A stretch of DNA of 64,000 nucleotides from Wenyingzhuangia heitensis (GTDB taxonomy: Bacteria; Bacteroidota; Bacteroidia; Flavobacteriales; Flavobacteriaceae): the NCBI RefSeq assembly GCF_011762155.1, contig NZ_JAASQL010000001.1, positions 1,798,001-1,862,000 of the forward strand, in the 5' to 3' direction. Both the position numbers and the translations under genes were made by a program. A model generated the notes under the pieces. The model made no database searches, was not told the origin of the DNA, and saw nothing but the letters and a program-made list of their open reading frames with translations. This document shows, one piece after another, positions 50,369 through 60,560 of the stretch. The stretch's first letter is position 1; the number at the start of each line of letters is the position of its first letter.

Positions 50369-52258
50369 TTAATCTAAATTAAAAAGAACATCTAGTTTTT
50401 TGTTTGAAATACTAGAGTATATTTTTTTTCTGAATGGCGATATATTTGCTTCTTTACAAGTAAATAAATCATTAATTAGTGCTTCTTGTTCTGGTTCAGT
50501 AAGTCTGGTTCCTGTTTTAATAGCCAGTGTTTTAGATAAGGATTTTGCAATCATATCTAGTTGACTAAAACTGTTTTCTTGAATGTCTTCCTGAAAATCT
50601 TCTATCAATTGTTCAAAAACCATGCTAATCTGACTTTCGCTAATAGTTGTAGGAATACCTGTCACAATTACATTCTCTTTGGTAATTTCATCAAACATAA
50701 ACCCCGTACTTTCTAATTCCATTTTAATGTTTTTTAAAATATGAATCTCTTGTTGACTGTAGTTAATGCTTATAGGAAATAATAATTGCTGACTAGAGGC
50801 TTCTTTAACAGTTATGTTTTCCAAAAAATTTTCGTACAAAACTCTTTGGTGTGCCAAATGTTGGTGTACTAAAAATGTACCTGTGTTTAAATTGCACAAA
50901 ATATATTTGTTCTGAATTTGAAACGTATCTTTTATTAGCTTAGTTTCTTTGGTTTCAAATAATTGAGGAGTTAGTTTTTGGGTGTCAATCTCGGTATTGG
51001 CAATAGATTCTATTCCGTTGTACAATACTTCCCAGTCATTTTTCTTTTTGGGTACAGAGGAACTACTATCAAAACTTTTAGAGTGTGAACTATTATTTGC
51101 TGTAGTTGTTTTAGGACTATCCGTTTCAAAAGGATTAAAGCTAGTTTCCGTTTTAAAAGGATTAAAATTAGGGTCTACCTGTATTCTAGGTTCACTAATT
51201 GGTTTGTTTTTATAACTATATGGAGTTTCTAGGTTTTTGTCTTTGGTAAAATCTAGAGAGGGCACAACGTTAAATTGACCTAAACTGTGTTTTACGGCCG
51301 CTCTAATAATTTCGTACAATACCTTTTCGTTATCAAACTTCACCTCTGTTTTGGTTGGATGAATGTTAATGTCAATAGTATTGGTAGGAACTCTTAAATA
51401 TAAAAAATAACCAGGATGGCAACCTCTTTCTATCACACCATCAAAAGCAGCATTTATAGCATGATGCAAATAAGGACTTTTGATAAAACGATCGTTGACA
51501 AAAAAGAATTGTTCTCCACGTTTCTTTTTAGAAAATTCGGGTTTCATAATAAATCCATCCAAACTTAATACATCTGTATCTTCGTTTATAGGAATTAAAC
51601 GTTCGTTGGTTTTATGACCAAATATATTTACAATACGTTGTTTTAAATTTCCGCTTGGCAAATTAAAAATTTCAGAATTGTTATGATTTAAGATAAAATG
51701 AACCTCAAAATGAACCAAAGCTACACGTTGAAATTCATCAATAATGTGTCTGGTTTCAACAGCATCAGACTTTAAAAAATTTCTTCTGGCAGGAATGTTA
51801 AAAAATAAATTCTTAACAGCTGTATTAGTTCCTGTTGGAGTAGAGGTAAGCTCTTGATTGGTTATTTTACTTCCTTCTATTTGTATGCAGGTTCCCAATT
51901 CATTAGGAGCCAATTTGGTTTTCATTTCTATTTGAGCAATTGCAGCAATAGAAGCCATGGCCTCTCCTCTAAAACCTTTGGTACTTAGGTTAAACAAGTC
52001 TTCGGCTTCTCTAATTTTAGATGTTGCATGACGTTCAAAGCACAAACGAGCATCAGTTTCTGACATTCCAGAACCATCATCAATTACTTGAATTAATGTT
52101 TTTCCGGCATCTTTAAGAATTAGGTGTATATTTTTTGCACCTGCATCAATGGCATTTTCTAATAGTTCTTTAACTACAGATGCGGGTCTTTGAACCACCT
52201 CTCCAGCTGCTATTTGATTTGCGACATGATCAGGTAATAATTGTATAATGTCAGACAT
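50369..52258 (-). CDS. mutL: DNA mismatch repair protein MutL
   Basis: The 629-residue protein has a GHKL ATPase domain (IAAGEVVQRPASVVKELLENAIDAGA, DDGSGM, ATSKI, STKGFRGEAMASIA), a transducer domain and, after a Ser-rich linker (about 365-410), a C-terminal dimerisation domain (about 430-629). The position of the endonuclease motif DQHA(x)2E(x)4E reads HQHLAHQRVLYE, so the metal-binding Asp is missing, and the CPHGRP motif is also absent. It probably acts as a non-nicking matchmaker. Six bases separate it from the rhomboid gene. Confidence 0.95.
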   Translation of the reverse strand: MSDIIQLLPDHVANQIAAGEVVQRPASVVKELLENAIDAGAKNIHLILKDAGKTLIQVIDDGSGMSETDARLCFERHATSKIREAEDLFNLSTKGFRGEAMASIAAIAQIEMKTKLAPNELGTCIQIEGSKITNQELTSTPTGTNTAVKNLFFNIPARRNFLKSDAVETRHIIDEFQRVALVHFEVHFILNHNNSEIFNLPSGNLKQRIVNIFGHKTNERLIPINEDTDVLSLDGFIMKPEFSKKKRGEQFFFVNDRFIKSPYLHHAINAAFDGVIERGCHPGYFLYLRVPTNTIDINIHPTKTEVKFDNEKVLYEIIRAAVKHSLGQFNVVPSLDFTKDKNLETPYSYKNKPISEPRIQVDPNFNPFKTETSFNPFETDSPKTTTANNSSHSKSFDSSSSVPKKKNDWEVLYNGIESIANTEIDTQKLTPQLFETKETKLIKDTFQIQNKYILCNLNTGTFLVHQHLAHQRVLYENFLENITVKEASSQQLLFPISINYSQQEIHILKNIKMELESTGFMFDEITKENVIVTGIPTTISESQISMVFEQLIEDFQEDIQENSFSQLDMIAKSLSKTLAIKTGTRLTEPEQEALINDLFTCKEANISPFRKKIYSSISNKKLDVLFNLD

Positions 52259-52271
52259 TAAAAAATAGGGG

Positions 52272-52550
52272 TTATTTTAGTATGTACATAGCAATACCTG
52301 CTAATATTGCTATAATTAAAGCAAGTCTATAGGTAGATTTGCTATCGGCTTTAGCGTTAGATCTAGTTCTAGACCACTCGTTTTTTAAATTGTTTTTAGA
52401 CAAAGTAACCTCAAACTCACTATCATCAGAAGCTTTTTCTTGTTTGTAGCGTTGTTCTAAAGCCTCCAAACGTTCTTTACGCTCATCATAATAACGAGGT
52501 TTGTAATTAAATACGTAATGCCCGGTGGGCTTAAATGGAGTTTTAAACAT
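52272..52550 (-). CDS. small C-terminally anchored membrane protein
   Basis: This 92-residue protein has a basic, tyrosine-rich N-terminus (GHYVFNYKPRYYDERKERLEALEQRYKQEK) and a single C-terminal membrane helix (about 76-91). It is well conserved in shape among flavobacteria next to mutL, but its role is unknown. Confidence 0.65.
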   Translation of the reverse strand: MFKTPFKPTGHYVFNYKPRYYDERKERLEALEQRYKQEKASDDSEFEVTLSKNNLKNEWSRTRSNAKADSKSTYRLALIIAILAGIAMYILK

Positions 52551-52622
52551 AGTATAAAAGAAAAAACATTATCATCAAATTTACGAAAAATTCGACAATA
52601 ATGTTTTGTATTTAAAGAAGGA

Positions 52623-53102
52623 TTAGCGTTTGTTTAACTCAGCCATTTTAATAGCTGCCACAGCACACTCAATTCCTTTATTTCCTAGTTTTCCTCCAGA
52701 TCTATCTAAAGATTGTTGTTTGTTGTTATCTGTTAACACACAAAAAATGGTAGGAGTATCGTATTGAATATTTAAATCTTTAATTCCTTGAGTAACTCCT
52801 TCACAAACAAAATCAAAATGTTTGGTTTCTCCTTGAATTACGTTTCCAATAGCAATAATAGCATCAACATTACGGCTTTCTAGCATTTTTTTGCAACCGT
52901 AAATCAATTCAAAACTACCTGGAACTTTCCAAGTAATAATGTCTTCTTGAGCTACACCATTGTCTAACAAAGTGTCTATAGCTCCTAAAGTTAAGTTTTC
53001 TGTAATTTCAGGATTCCATTCAGAAGTAACAATTCCAAAACGGTATCCTTTTACATTGGGTAAACTTTCTTTATCGTAAGTAGATAAGTCTGTGGTAGCC
53101 AT
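52623..53102 (-). CDS. ribH: 6,7-dimethyl-8-ribityllumazine synthase
   Basis: The 159-residue protein shows lumazine synthase motifs: FGIVTSEWNPEIT, WKVPGSFELIYGCKKM (about 59-74), AIIAIGNVIQGETKHFDFVCEGVTQGI (with the catalytic His) and PTIFCVLT. It makes the riboflavin precursor from ribityl-aminouracil and dihydroxybutanone phosphate. The start overlaps the stop of the TPR gene by one base, suggesting coupling. Confidence 0.95.
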   Translation of the reverse strand: MATTDLSTYDKESLPNVKGYRFGIVTSEWNPEITENLTLGAIDTLLDNGVAQEDIITWKVPGSFELIYGCKKMLESRNVDAIIAIGNVIQGETKHFDFVCEGVTQGIKDLNIQYDTPTIFCVLTDNNKQQSLDRSGGKLGNKGIECAVAAIKMAELNKR

Positions 53103-53878
53103 TAGTTAGCGTATTTTGCTTGGTTGATGTATAAATCGATGTTTCCTGCTTGAGAAGACGTTGGATAGTCTTCTTTAATGTTTGTAAACAACTCTTCTGC
53201 TTTGCTATAATCTTGTAAAGACAAGGCCAGTTTACCCGCTTTTAATAAATAAACAGGTGCAACAGCAATATTGTCTGATGCAGCCGCCGCTTTAGAATAA
53301 TAATTTAAAGCTTCTTCGCTGTTATTGTCTGCTAAATAAGCATCACCAATACTACCTTTAATTACTGTGTTTAAAACCACATCATTACTAGTAACACTTG
53401 TTAAATACTCAATAGCATTGTTGTATTCTTTTAAGTTTAAATAAGAAATACCAGCATAATATTTTGCTAAGTTCCCTGCTTCTGTACTTCCGTATTGTTT
53501 GGCAATATCAACCAAACCAAAATTACCTTGAGCACCTTCTAAAGCTGTTTTATATGCTTCAGTATCGTTGCTGTTTGTTGCTTTTGTAAATTCTTGTTTA
53601 GCAAACACCAATGCATTCGCTGCTTTCTTTTGTGCAGGAATTTCAATAAATTGAGTATATCCCATATATCCGAAAATGATTACAACAGCAGCAATTAAAC
53701 CTATAAATAAAGGTTTGCTATTTTTCTCAATCCATTTTTCAGATTTGTTAGCAGTTTCGTCTAATGTGTTAAAAACTTCTGCAGTAGTACTGTGTTCAGT
53801 ATTTCCGCTATTGTCTACGATTACTTCTTCTTCATTTTCAATCGTCTTTTTATAACCTCTTTTTTGGTATGTAGCCAT
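53102..53878 (-). CDS. membrane-anchored TPR protein (YfgM-like)
   Basis: The 258-residue protein has an acidic N-terminus, one membrane helix (about 53-75, PLFIGLIAAVVIIFGYMGY) and TPR-like repeats (about 90-250, YYAGISYLNLKEYNNAIEYL, DAYLADNNSEEALNYYSKAA, KAGKLALSLQDYSKAEELF). It resembles YfgM/BamD-like ancillary proteins of envelope protein export. It leads the ribH operon and has a good promoter. Confidence 0.75.
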   Translation of the reverse strand: MATYQKRGYKKTIENEEEVIVDNSGNTEHSTTAEVFNTLDETANKSEKWIEKNSKPLFIGLIAAVVIIFGYMGYTQFIEIPAQKKAANALVFAKQEFTKATNSNDTEAYKTALEGAQGNFGLVDIAKQYGSTEAGNLAKYYAGISYLNLKEYNNAIEYLTSVTSNDVVLNTVIKGSIGDAYLADNNSEEALNYYSKAAAASDNIAVAPVYLLKAGKLALSLQDYSKAEELFTNIKEDYPTSSQAGNIDLYINQAKYAN

Positions 53879-53924
53879 GGACTTATATAATATTTTATTA
53901 ATTAACTTTTTTATGTGAGTTGGA

Positions 53925-53954
53925 CAAAAATAGTTTTTTTAATTGAATATCAAA
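53925..53954 (-). promoter_or_regulatory. Bacteroidota promoter for the TPR-ribH operon
   Basis: On the minus strand, TTTG (53951-53954) and TATTTTTG (53925-53932) are separated by 18 bases, an exact consensus match. The start codon lies about 45 bases downstream. Confidence 0.6.
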
Positions 53955-54015
53955 ACAGAGGATTCCCCAAAAAAATGATAAATTGCGAAACCTTTTTTAA
54001 TACGATAAAATAAAC

Positions 54016-55098
54016 ATGCATCTTCAAAAATTATCTTTGGTAAATTATAAGAACCTTTCGTCAGAAAATTTTGCTTTTGATGCTAAGATCAACTGCTTTG
54101 TAGGTAACAATGGAGTAGGAAAAACCAATGTGTTAGATGCTATTTATTATTTGTCTTATACCAAAAGTTATTTTAATGCTGTAGCTACCCAAAATATTAG
54201 GCACGGTGAAGAGTTTTTTATGGTAGAGGGAGATTATTTAATGGATGAAGATAGGGTCGAGAAAATTGTATGTAGTCTAAAAAAGGGAACTAAAAAGATT
54301 GTAAAAAGAAACGGTAAGGCTTATGATAAGTTTTCGGATCATATTGGAAATTATCCTTTGGTGATTATTTCTCCATCTGATAGAGATTTAATTATTGAAG
54401 GAAGTGAAACTAGAAGAAAATTTATGGATGGAGTTATCTCTCAGCAAGATAGAGCTTACCTTCAGAATTTAATGAATTATAACAAAGTGCTTACACAAAG
54501 AAATGCTTTGTTAAAATACTTTGCAGCTAACAGAACTTTTGATGCCTTAAATTTAAGTGTTTACAACGAACAACTTTCTGATTTAAGTGCATACATTTAT
54601 GAAAAAAGAACGTGGTTTTTAAATGAGTTTGCTCCTATTTTTAATGCCTGTTATCAAGCGATAAGCAACTCTAAAGAAGAGGTGAAGTTGTTGTACAAAA
54701 CACAGTTACACGAAAAATCATTGTTAGAGCTGTTTGAAGAAAACTTACCTAAGGATAGAGTTTTACAATATACATCGGTAGGAATTCACAAAGATGATTT
54801 ACAGTTTGAATTGAATGATTATCCTATTAAAAAGTTTGGATCGCAAGGACAACAAAAGTCTTATTTAATAGCATTAAAATTGGCTCAGTTTGAGTTTATG
54901 AAACAAGTAACAGGTAAGAAACCTATTTTATTATTTGATGATATTTTTGATAAATTGGATGAAAACCGTGTAACACAAGTCATTAATTTGGTAAATAAAG
55001 ATCATTTTGGGCAAATTTTTATTACAGATACACATAGTGATAGAACGGAATCTGTAGTAAAAAAAACAAATCAACCTTATAAAATATTTCATTTGTAA
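54016..55098 (+). CDS. recF: DNA replication/repair protein RecF
   Basis: The 360-residue SMC-like ATPase has a Walker [21 protein letters not shown] (about 31-50), the signature region [19 protein letters not shown] (about 275-293) and Walker [18 protein letters not shown] (about 305-320). It loads RecA at gaps with RecOR. It is divergent from the TPR-ribH operon and coupled to the DUF721 gene by TAATG. Confidence 0.95.
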   Translation: MHLQKLSLVNYKNLSSENFAFDAKINCFVGNNGVGKTNVLDAIYYLSYTKSYFNAVATQNIRHGEEFFMVEGDYLMDEDRVEKIVCSLKKGTKKIVKRNGKAYDKFSDHIGNYPLVIISPSDRDLIIEGSETRRKFMDGVISQQDRAYLQNLMNYNKVLTQRNALLKYFAANRTFDALNLSVYNEQLSDLSAYIYEKRTWFLNEFAPIFNACYQAISNSKEEVKLLYKTQLHEKSLLELFEENLPKDRVLQYTSVGIHKDDLQFELNDYPIKKFGSQGQQKSYLIALKLAQFEFMKQVTGKKPILLFDDIFDKLDENRVTQVINLVNKDHFGQIFITDTHSDRTESVVKKTNQPYKIFHL

Positions 55099-55418
55099 TG
55101 GCAAAACGTAAAATTGATCAACGAACGGTAAGACAAAGTGAAGCCAATCCTATGAGTGCTTTGCTAAAACACTTTATTAAAGTAAATAATTTAGAAAAAG
55201 GTTTTCAGAAAATTAATGTAGAAGAAGAGTGGGTAAAGTTAATGGGACCAGGAGTAAAATCTTATACAGAAAATATTAGTTTAAAAGGAGGAACTTTAAT
55301 TGTTAAAATATCTTCAGCAGCATTGCGTACTGAACTTAGTTATGGGAAAGAAAAAATTTTAAAAATGATGAATGAAGCTTTGGGAGATGCTATTATTACC
55401 AAAGTAATTTTAAACTAA
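55098..55418 (+). CDS. DUF721 / DciA-like protein
   Basis: This 106-residue protein matches the DUF721 family: EWVKLMGPGVKSYTENISLKGGTLIVKISSAALRTELSYGKEKIL. DciA members of this family help load the replicative helicase, and recF-DUF721 pairing is frequent in bacteria. Whether this short Bacteroidota form loads helicase is unknown. It starts on the recF stop (TAATG) and overlaps the convergent gene end by four bases. Confidence 0.85.
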   Translation: MAKRKIDQRTVRQSEANPMSALLKHFIKVNNLEKGFQKINVEEEWVKLMGPGVKSYTENISLKGGTLIVKISSAALRTELSYGKEKILKMMNEALGDAIITKVILN

Positions 55419-58234
55419 AACAATGTAGTTGTAATAAAAATACCACTCACAAAAATGTTGTTTGGGTTGGTAATATCTTTTTCTAACAAATAGCTACCTC
55501 TATAACCAATTCCTATTTCGGCCTCTTTAATATTAAAGAAAGTATTGTCAAAAATAACCTCAAACCCAACAGAACTTTGTTTGGTTGTTCTATTGTTAGA
55601 GAGCGTTAGTTTGCTATAATCGGCAAATAAATTAGCTCTAATTCTTTTAAAATAAGTAATTCCTATCAATCCAAAATCGGGATAAAACAAAGGCAATTGA
55701 TAGATGTAAGAAAAACGATGTGCTTTTACAGATATTATAGTGTTATAACCCCTGGCATAGGTAAAACTGTCAGATTGTAAAAGGTCGTCATTTCTTTGAT
55801 ATCCAAAAGAAAAATAACTGTTGTGGCTGTTAACAAATCCGGGTAAAAATAAACGGTTTGATGTAGAGAAATAGGTGGCATCACTTCCTGTTATTCCTTT
55901 GCTAAAATTATTAAGAGTTGTAAAACCGGCTTTGGTATTTATGTTTTGCGTTGCTTTATTTCTTTTGGTAGAAAGATATATAGAAGAATTGTAAGCTGTA
56001 AATTCGATATTATTTAATTTCACCTCTCTCTGACTTTCATCTAAAGTGAATTTAGAATTAAATCCTCTTAAGTATTCATATCCTGCGTTAAAAGAAAAAT
56101 TGGTGGTATAATTTCCTTTTATTTGAGCTAGTGGAATGGTAACGCTAGGTGTTAGAGAAATAGTATTGTAGCTAATTGCTCCATTATATAGCGTATTGTT
56201 TTCATCAGGAATAGCGGTATTGTAATCTCTATGATTGTATTCTAGTTCTAAATTTAATACAGGAAACCATTTTTTATATGAAGCTATTGCTCCCAAACTA
56301 AAAGAACTGTTTTCGTTTAAATAAATATCAGTATAGGCTACGGTGCTAAAATCATTTAAAAGATTGGTAGCCGTAACGTTTGCTGTAATTTTCTGATTGC
56401 TAATACCATATTGCCAATCGTGAAATTTTAAATCTTCAAAAATAGAGGTATAGCTACGAGTTGAGTATTTTTTTTGTTCTATTTTATTTAAAATATTTCC
56501 TTGTTCAAAAACAATGGTTTTCTGATTGTTCCAGTTCATAAAAACAGGTTCTATAAGCTTATATTCTTTTGCTTTAATTTTTGAAACTGAAATTTTGGTT
56601 CCCGTGCTAGTTTGTTCTGTAAAGTATATTTTTTTGTCTTTTACAAAAGGTTGATAAGCTCCAATATTGGCATTGGTTATTTGATAAATATTAGAACTAC
56701 CGTCTAAAGGAGTTTTATAAATATTGTCTATTCCGTTAAACGTAGCACTGTAGTAAACAGCATTTTTAAAAATATTAATATTGTCTATAACATGACTTGT
56801 CCAAGGGGTTAACTGTATTTCTTTTAAATTAGTATCTGTTTTAAAAATAGCCAATTGGTGTTGTAATTTTTTAATAAACACAAAATTATTGTTGTCTATA
56901 AATTGAGGTCTACTTATAAAACCATCAACAGAAATTTCTTTTTCAACAACACCATTCTGAGCATTTAAAAGAATCAATTTACTTTTGTTTTGATTTTGTT
57001 CTGTAACCAATATTAAAGTATTGTCTTTGTTAAATGTTGGTGAAAAATATCTTTTTTGATGACTAAGTCTTTTTCTTTTTTTGGATGTAATATCATACAC
57101 AAAAACATCATTATAACTAGTATTGTTGTATCTGGGATTTAATGAAATACCCGTGTAAACCAATTGATGACGATGGTAGTTAAAATACGAATCTACCTGA
57201 TTGGTAGCAGAGATTATTTTAGTTTCTTTACCTAAGCTATCTATTTTATAATAAGTAGGTATTTTGTGTAAGGTGCTTTTTAATGCTATAATATTTCCAT
57301 TCTCGGTTACTTGCGGATATTTATAAATAGCCACATTTTTTTGTTTTTTAGTAAATTGATTGTAATTTTTAACCTGTAAAGAATCTCTTTGTAGCTGCCA
57401 CAAACGTGTGTTTTCTTCAACGGTTTTTTGATACATTTTTGTAGTTCCTAATCCGGTTTCTTTTTTTAGTTGATAACTAAATCCATAAAAAGGAAAATGA
57501 AATCCAGCAGCTTTGTGTGCAATATTATCTAGTGTAGAAGCATTGTAATGATTGCGATAATAGTTTAAAATTTGATAACCTTCTTGATAATGGTTAGGCA
57601 AAAGATCTTTGTAAGAACCGTTTCTTGTTTTGGCATAGTCATATATCTTATTTTTTTGATATAAAGCTCTTTGCAAAGCAGAAAAGTTAGGCAATCTTCC
57701 TCTACCGCTTTGCGTTAATGCGGTTTCCATAACAACAGCATCTCCTTCAAAATACCAATTAGGTACGGCTAAAATACTACCTACAGCCCAACCAGATTCA
57801 CCAAATAAATAATACAAAACATTGGTTCCTCCTGTTTTATGATTTATAAATTGTTGTACGTGTCTGTATTCGTGTATAGCCAATGTACTTATCCAGTTGG
57901 TCGTTCCTAAAGCATTAAATTCTTGTGGCGGAGTGTTAAAAAACTCACTTCTAAATGGGCTATAAGTTACAAACCCGTTAGATTCTACACTATTAGCTCT
58001 TAAAACAATAGTAATAGGTTGGTAGTGATAACCGATAGATTTGCTATTGTTTTTTTGAATGTAAGATATTGTATTGGCTATTTGTTGTGCTTCTTTTTTT
58101 TGCCCTATTTTATAAATTACATTTACATAAGTACTGTTTAGTTTTTCCCAGTTTTGGGGTTCGTGTTGGTCTTGCGACCACAAAATAAAAGGGAGTATAA
58201 AAACAATACTCTTAACAATTTTTTTTAAAAACAT
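55415..58234 (-). CDS. secreted zincin with TolB-like propeller and barrel-like C-terminus
   Basis: The 939-residue protein has a signal peptide (1-20), a zincin domain with HEYRH at 121-125 and YFEGDAVVMETALTQSGRGR (third-ligand region, about 165-185), then TolB-like beta-propeller repeats (about 285-575) and a C-terminal beta-rich part (about 620-939) with alternating strands that ends ...FISGIFITTTLF like an outer-membrane barrel. It may be an outer membrane-anchored peptidase. The frame starts at 58252; Met at 58234 gives the cleaner signal peptide. Confidence 0.7.
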   Translation of the reverse strand: MFLKKIVKSIVFILPFILWSQDQHEPQNWEKLNSTYVNVIYKIGQKKEAQQIANTISYIQKNNSKSIGYHYQPITIVLRANSVESNGFVTYSPFRSEFFNTPPQEFNALGTTNWISTLAIHEYRHVQQFINHKTGGTNVLYYLFGESGWAVGSILAVPNWYFEGDAVVMETALTQSGRGRLPNFSALQRALYQKNKIYDYAKTRNGSYKDLLPNHYQEGYQILNYYRNHYNASTLDNIAHKAAGFHFPFYGFSYQLKKETGLGTTKMYQKTVEENTRLWQLQRDSLQVKNYNQFTKKQKNVAIYKYPQVTENGNIIALKSTLHKIPTYYKIDSLGKETKIISATNQVDSYFNYHRHQLVYTGISLNPRYNNTSYNDVFVYDITSKKRKRLSHQKRYFSPTFNKDNTLILVTEQNQNKSKLILLNAQNGVVEKEISVDGFISRPQFIDNNNFVFIKKLQHQLAIFKTDTNLKEIQLTPWTSHVIDNINIFKNAVYYSATFNGIDNIYKTPLDGSSNIYQITNANIGAYQPFVKDKKIYFTEQTSTGTKISVSKIKAKEYKLIEPVFMNWNNQKTIVFEQGNILNKIEQKKYSTRSYTSIFEDLKFHDWQYGISNQKITANVTATNLLNDFSTVAYTDIYLNENSSFSLGAIASYKKWFPVLNLELEYNHRDYNTAIPDENNTLYNGAISYNTISLTPSVTIPLAQIKGNYTTNFSFNAGYEYLRGFNSKFTLDESQREVKLNNIEFTAYNSSIYLSTKRNKATQNINTKAGFTTLNNFSKGITGSDATYFSTSNRLFLPGFVNSHNSYFSFGYQRNDDLLQSDSFTYARGYNTIISVKAHRFSYIYQLPLFYPDFGLIGITYFKRIRANLFADYSKLTLSNNRTTKQSSVGFEVIFDNTFFNIKEAEIGIGYRGSYLLEKDITNPNNIFVSGIFITTTLF

Positions 58235-58276
58235 AGCATTTTTTACACCCATAAATATTTTTTTTCTATAGGTGAT

Positions 58277-60487
58277 TTATTTTTTTCTTTTTGCTGCTAC
58301 TACCAATTCAATTTTATCTAAGGTAGTAGTAGTGGTAAACATTCCGTAATTAATCACTACTTTTTTCTTATCTATTTTTTCTATAGTACCACAAGCTCTA
58401 CTGTCTATCAATCTAACTTTATCATCAATTTTAAACACATAACTAGCTTTTTTAGCCGCCGCAACTTTTTCTTCTTTTTCCTTTTCTTTTCGTACTTCTA
58501 CTACTTTGTTAAGTACTTCTTTTTCTATTTGTTTTAAAACTTGTGCAGCTTCTTTTTTTGCTTTTTGTTCTGTAGCTTTTTGTGGCTTTGTCTTTTTTAC
58601 TTTTGGATGCGCTTCGTTGTATTTAATTTTTTCAATCAACACCCATTTATCAAATTCTGTTTTAAATTCTTTTCTGTTATTGGTTTGAAAATATTTATTT
58701 AACAATTCATTTGTTTTTCTACCAATACTCAATATTTTTTGATTGGTGTCATACAGCGTTTGAAAACTTTCTAATTTTTCTTGAACTTTAGATTCTTTTT
58801 CGGCCAATTGATCTGCATGTTCCTTTGCTTTAGAGCTTTGCTGCTCCATGTCTAACGTGTTTTTTTGTAGGTTATTACGTTCTTGTTGCAGTTTAGAAAT
58901 GGTTTTGTCAAAACGAACTTTGGATTTGTCTATTTTCTTTTTAGCTCTATTTATCAGACTAAATGGAATTCCGTTTTTTTGAGCCACTTCAAAGGTAAAA
59001 GAGCTTCCTGGTTGTCCAATTAGCAACGTAAACATTGGCTCTAGTGTTTTGTTATTAAAAGCCATGTTGGCATTTACTACGTTTTCTAGTTCGTCAGCCA
59101 AAACTTTTAAATTGGTGTAATGTGTAGTTATAATTCCAAAAGCTCCTTGTTCATAAAATTCTTCTAAGAAAATTTCTGCCAAAGCACCTCCTAATTCTGG
59201 GTCTGATCCTGTTCCAAATTCATCAATTAAAAATAAGGTATTGTTGGTACATTTTCTTAAAAAACCGCGCATGTTTTTTAGTCGGTAACTGTAGGTGCTT
59301 AGCTGGTTTTCTATAGATTGATTGTCTCCAATATCTGTTAAAATATGATCAAAAAAGTGAGTTGTGCTGTTTTCGTGTACGGGAATTAGGATTCCGCTCT
59401 GAATCATTACTTGTAACAATCCAATGGTTTTTAAAGTAATACTTTTTCCACCTGCATTGGGACCCGAAATGACGATAATTTGTTGTTTTTTGTCTAAGTT
59501 TAGTGTTTGCGGTACAACGGGTAGTTTTAAACTTTTGTTTTTTTGTAGTAGTATAGGGTGATAAGCATCAATATAATTAATGGCTTGTTCTTTAGAGAAT
59601 TCGGGTTTTACTCCTTCAATTTCTTTTGCATAAAAAGCTTTGGCTTTTAAAACATCTAAAGCAACCAGTAGATCTAAATATTCTTTAATTAGTGGAGCAA
59701 ACGGACGAATATTATTTGTTAAGATTCTAAGAATTCTGTCAACTTCTTGTTTTTCTTCTAAAATTAATTCTTGTAATTGTCTATGGTAATTTAAAGTGCT
59801 TTGAGGTGCTATAAAAACAATGCTTCCTGTTTTAGAGGTTCCTAAAATACTTCCTTTTACTTTTTTACGATGAATGGCTTGTACGGCTAATACAGGTTGA
59901 TTTTCTATAATAGATTCACGAATATCATCTAAAAAACCAGCTTTGTTATACTTAGCCATTTCACTATTAAAAGAAGCTGTAATTTGGCTACGAACTTCAT
60001 TTAAGTTTTTACGAATTCTGTTTAAAAGTTCTGAGGCTTTAGGATGAACTTCTCCATAATTGGTGATTATCTTAAAAATGGCATCAGAAATACTCTTGGT
60101 AAATTCAATATTTTCTGTTAACAATTCTAAAGTAGGGTAGTAGTCTTTAAATTTTCTAAAATGCAGAATTAACTCATTAGATGTGTTAGAAATATTGGCG
60201 ATTTTTAAAAAAGCATCTGGTAATAATTTACTGTTTTCAATCTTTAACAGTTTTACTTCTTTTTCAATATCATCAAAATAATGATTGGGAATCCTGTTTT
60301 CGCTAACCAAAGAGCCTAAATACTCATTTACTTGAGCTAAGGCTATTTCTAAATCTGGCTTGTTAGAAATAGGAACAATAGTTAATATTTGTTCTTTTCC
60401 TTTTTCTGAGGCACAGTGTTGAGAAATGTTTTCTAAAATAATCGAAAACTCTAAATCTTGTAAGGTTTTGCTATGTATTTGACTCAT
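58277..60487 (-). CDS. mutS2: MutS2-type protein without Smr domain
   Basis: The 736-residue protein has a MutS core and ATPase: IIVISGPNAGGKSITLKTIGLLQVM (Walker A), FLIDEFGTGSDPELGGALAEIF (Walker B) and TTHYTNLKVLA. A long coiled coil (about 500-690) and a KOW-like terminal domain (VFKIDDKVRLIDSRACGTIEKI) follow. The Smr nuclease domain of Bacillus MutS2 is absent, so a non-nucleolytic role such as ribosome collision handling or recombination control is possible. The frame runs to 60556, but Met at 60487 (MSQIHSKTLQDLEF) fits the family start. Confidence 0.9.
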   Translation of the reverse strand: MSQIHSKTLQDLEFSIILENISQHCASEKGKEQILTIVPISNKPDLEIALAQVNEYLGSLVSENRIPNHYFDDIEKEVKLLKIENSKLLPDAFLKIANISNTSNELILHFRKFKDYYPTLELLTENIEFTKSISDAIFKIITNYGEVHPKASELLNRIRKNLNEVRSQITASFNSEMAKYNKAGFLDDIRESIIENQPVLAVQAIHRKKVKGSILGTSKTGSIVFIAPQSTLNYHRQLQELILEEKQEVDRILRILTNNIRPFAPLIKEYLDLLVALDVLKAKAFYAKEIEGVKPEFSKEQAINYIDAYHPILLQKNKSLKLPVVPQTLNLDKKQQIIVISGPNAGGKSITLKTIGLLQVMIQSGILIPVHENSTTHFFDHILTDIGDNQSIENQLSTYSYRLKNMRGFLRKCTNNTLFLIDEFGTGSDPELGGALAEIFLEEFYEQGAFGIITTHYTNLKVLADELENVVNANMAFNNKTLEPMFTLLIGQPGSSFTFEVAQKNGIPFSLINRAKKKIDKSKVRFDKTISKLQQERNNLQKNTLDMEQQSSKAKEHADQLAEKESKVQEKLESFQTLYDTNQKILSIGRKTNELLNKYFQTNNRKEFKTEFDKWVLIEKIKYNEAHPKVKKTKPQKATEQKAKKEAAQVLKQIEKEVLNKVVEVRKEKEKEEKVAAAKKASYVFKIDDKVRLIDSRACGTIEKIDKKKVVINYGMFTTTTTLDKIELVVAAKRKK

Positions 60488-60560
60488 GCTTTTAATTGTG
60501 TACTTACTGTAGATATTGTTATTTTGTAAGCAAAACAAAAATACACATTCAAACATTAAT

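Noticed and set aside
60488-60560. Longer N-termini for mutS2 and ung
   Set aside because: Both frames extend into each other's leader and add residues absent from the families.
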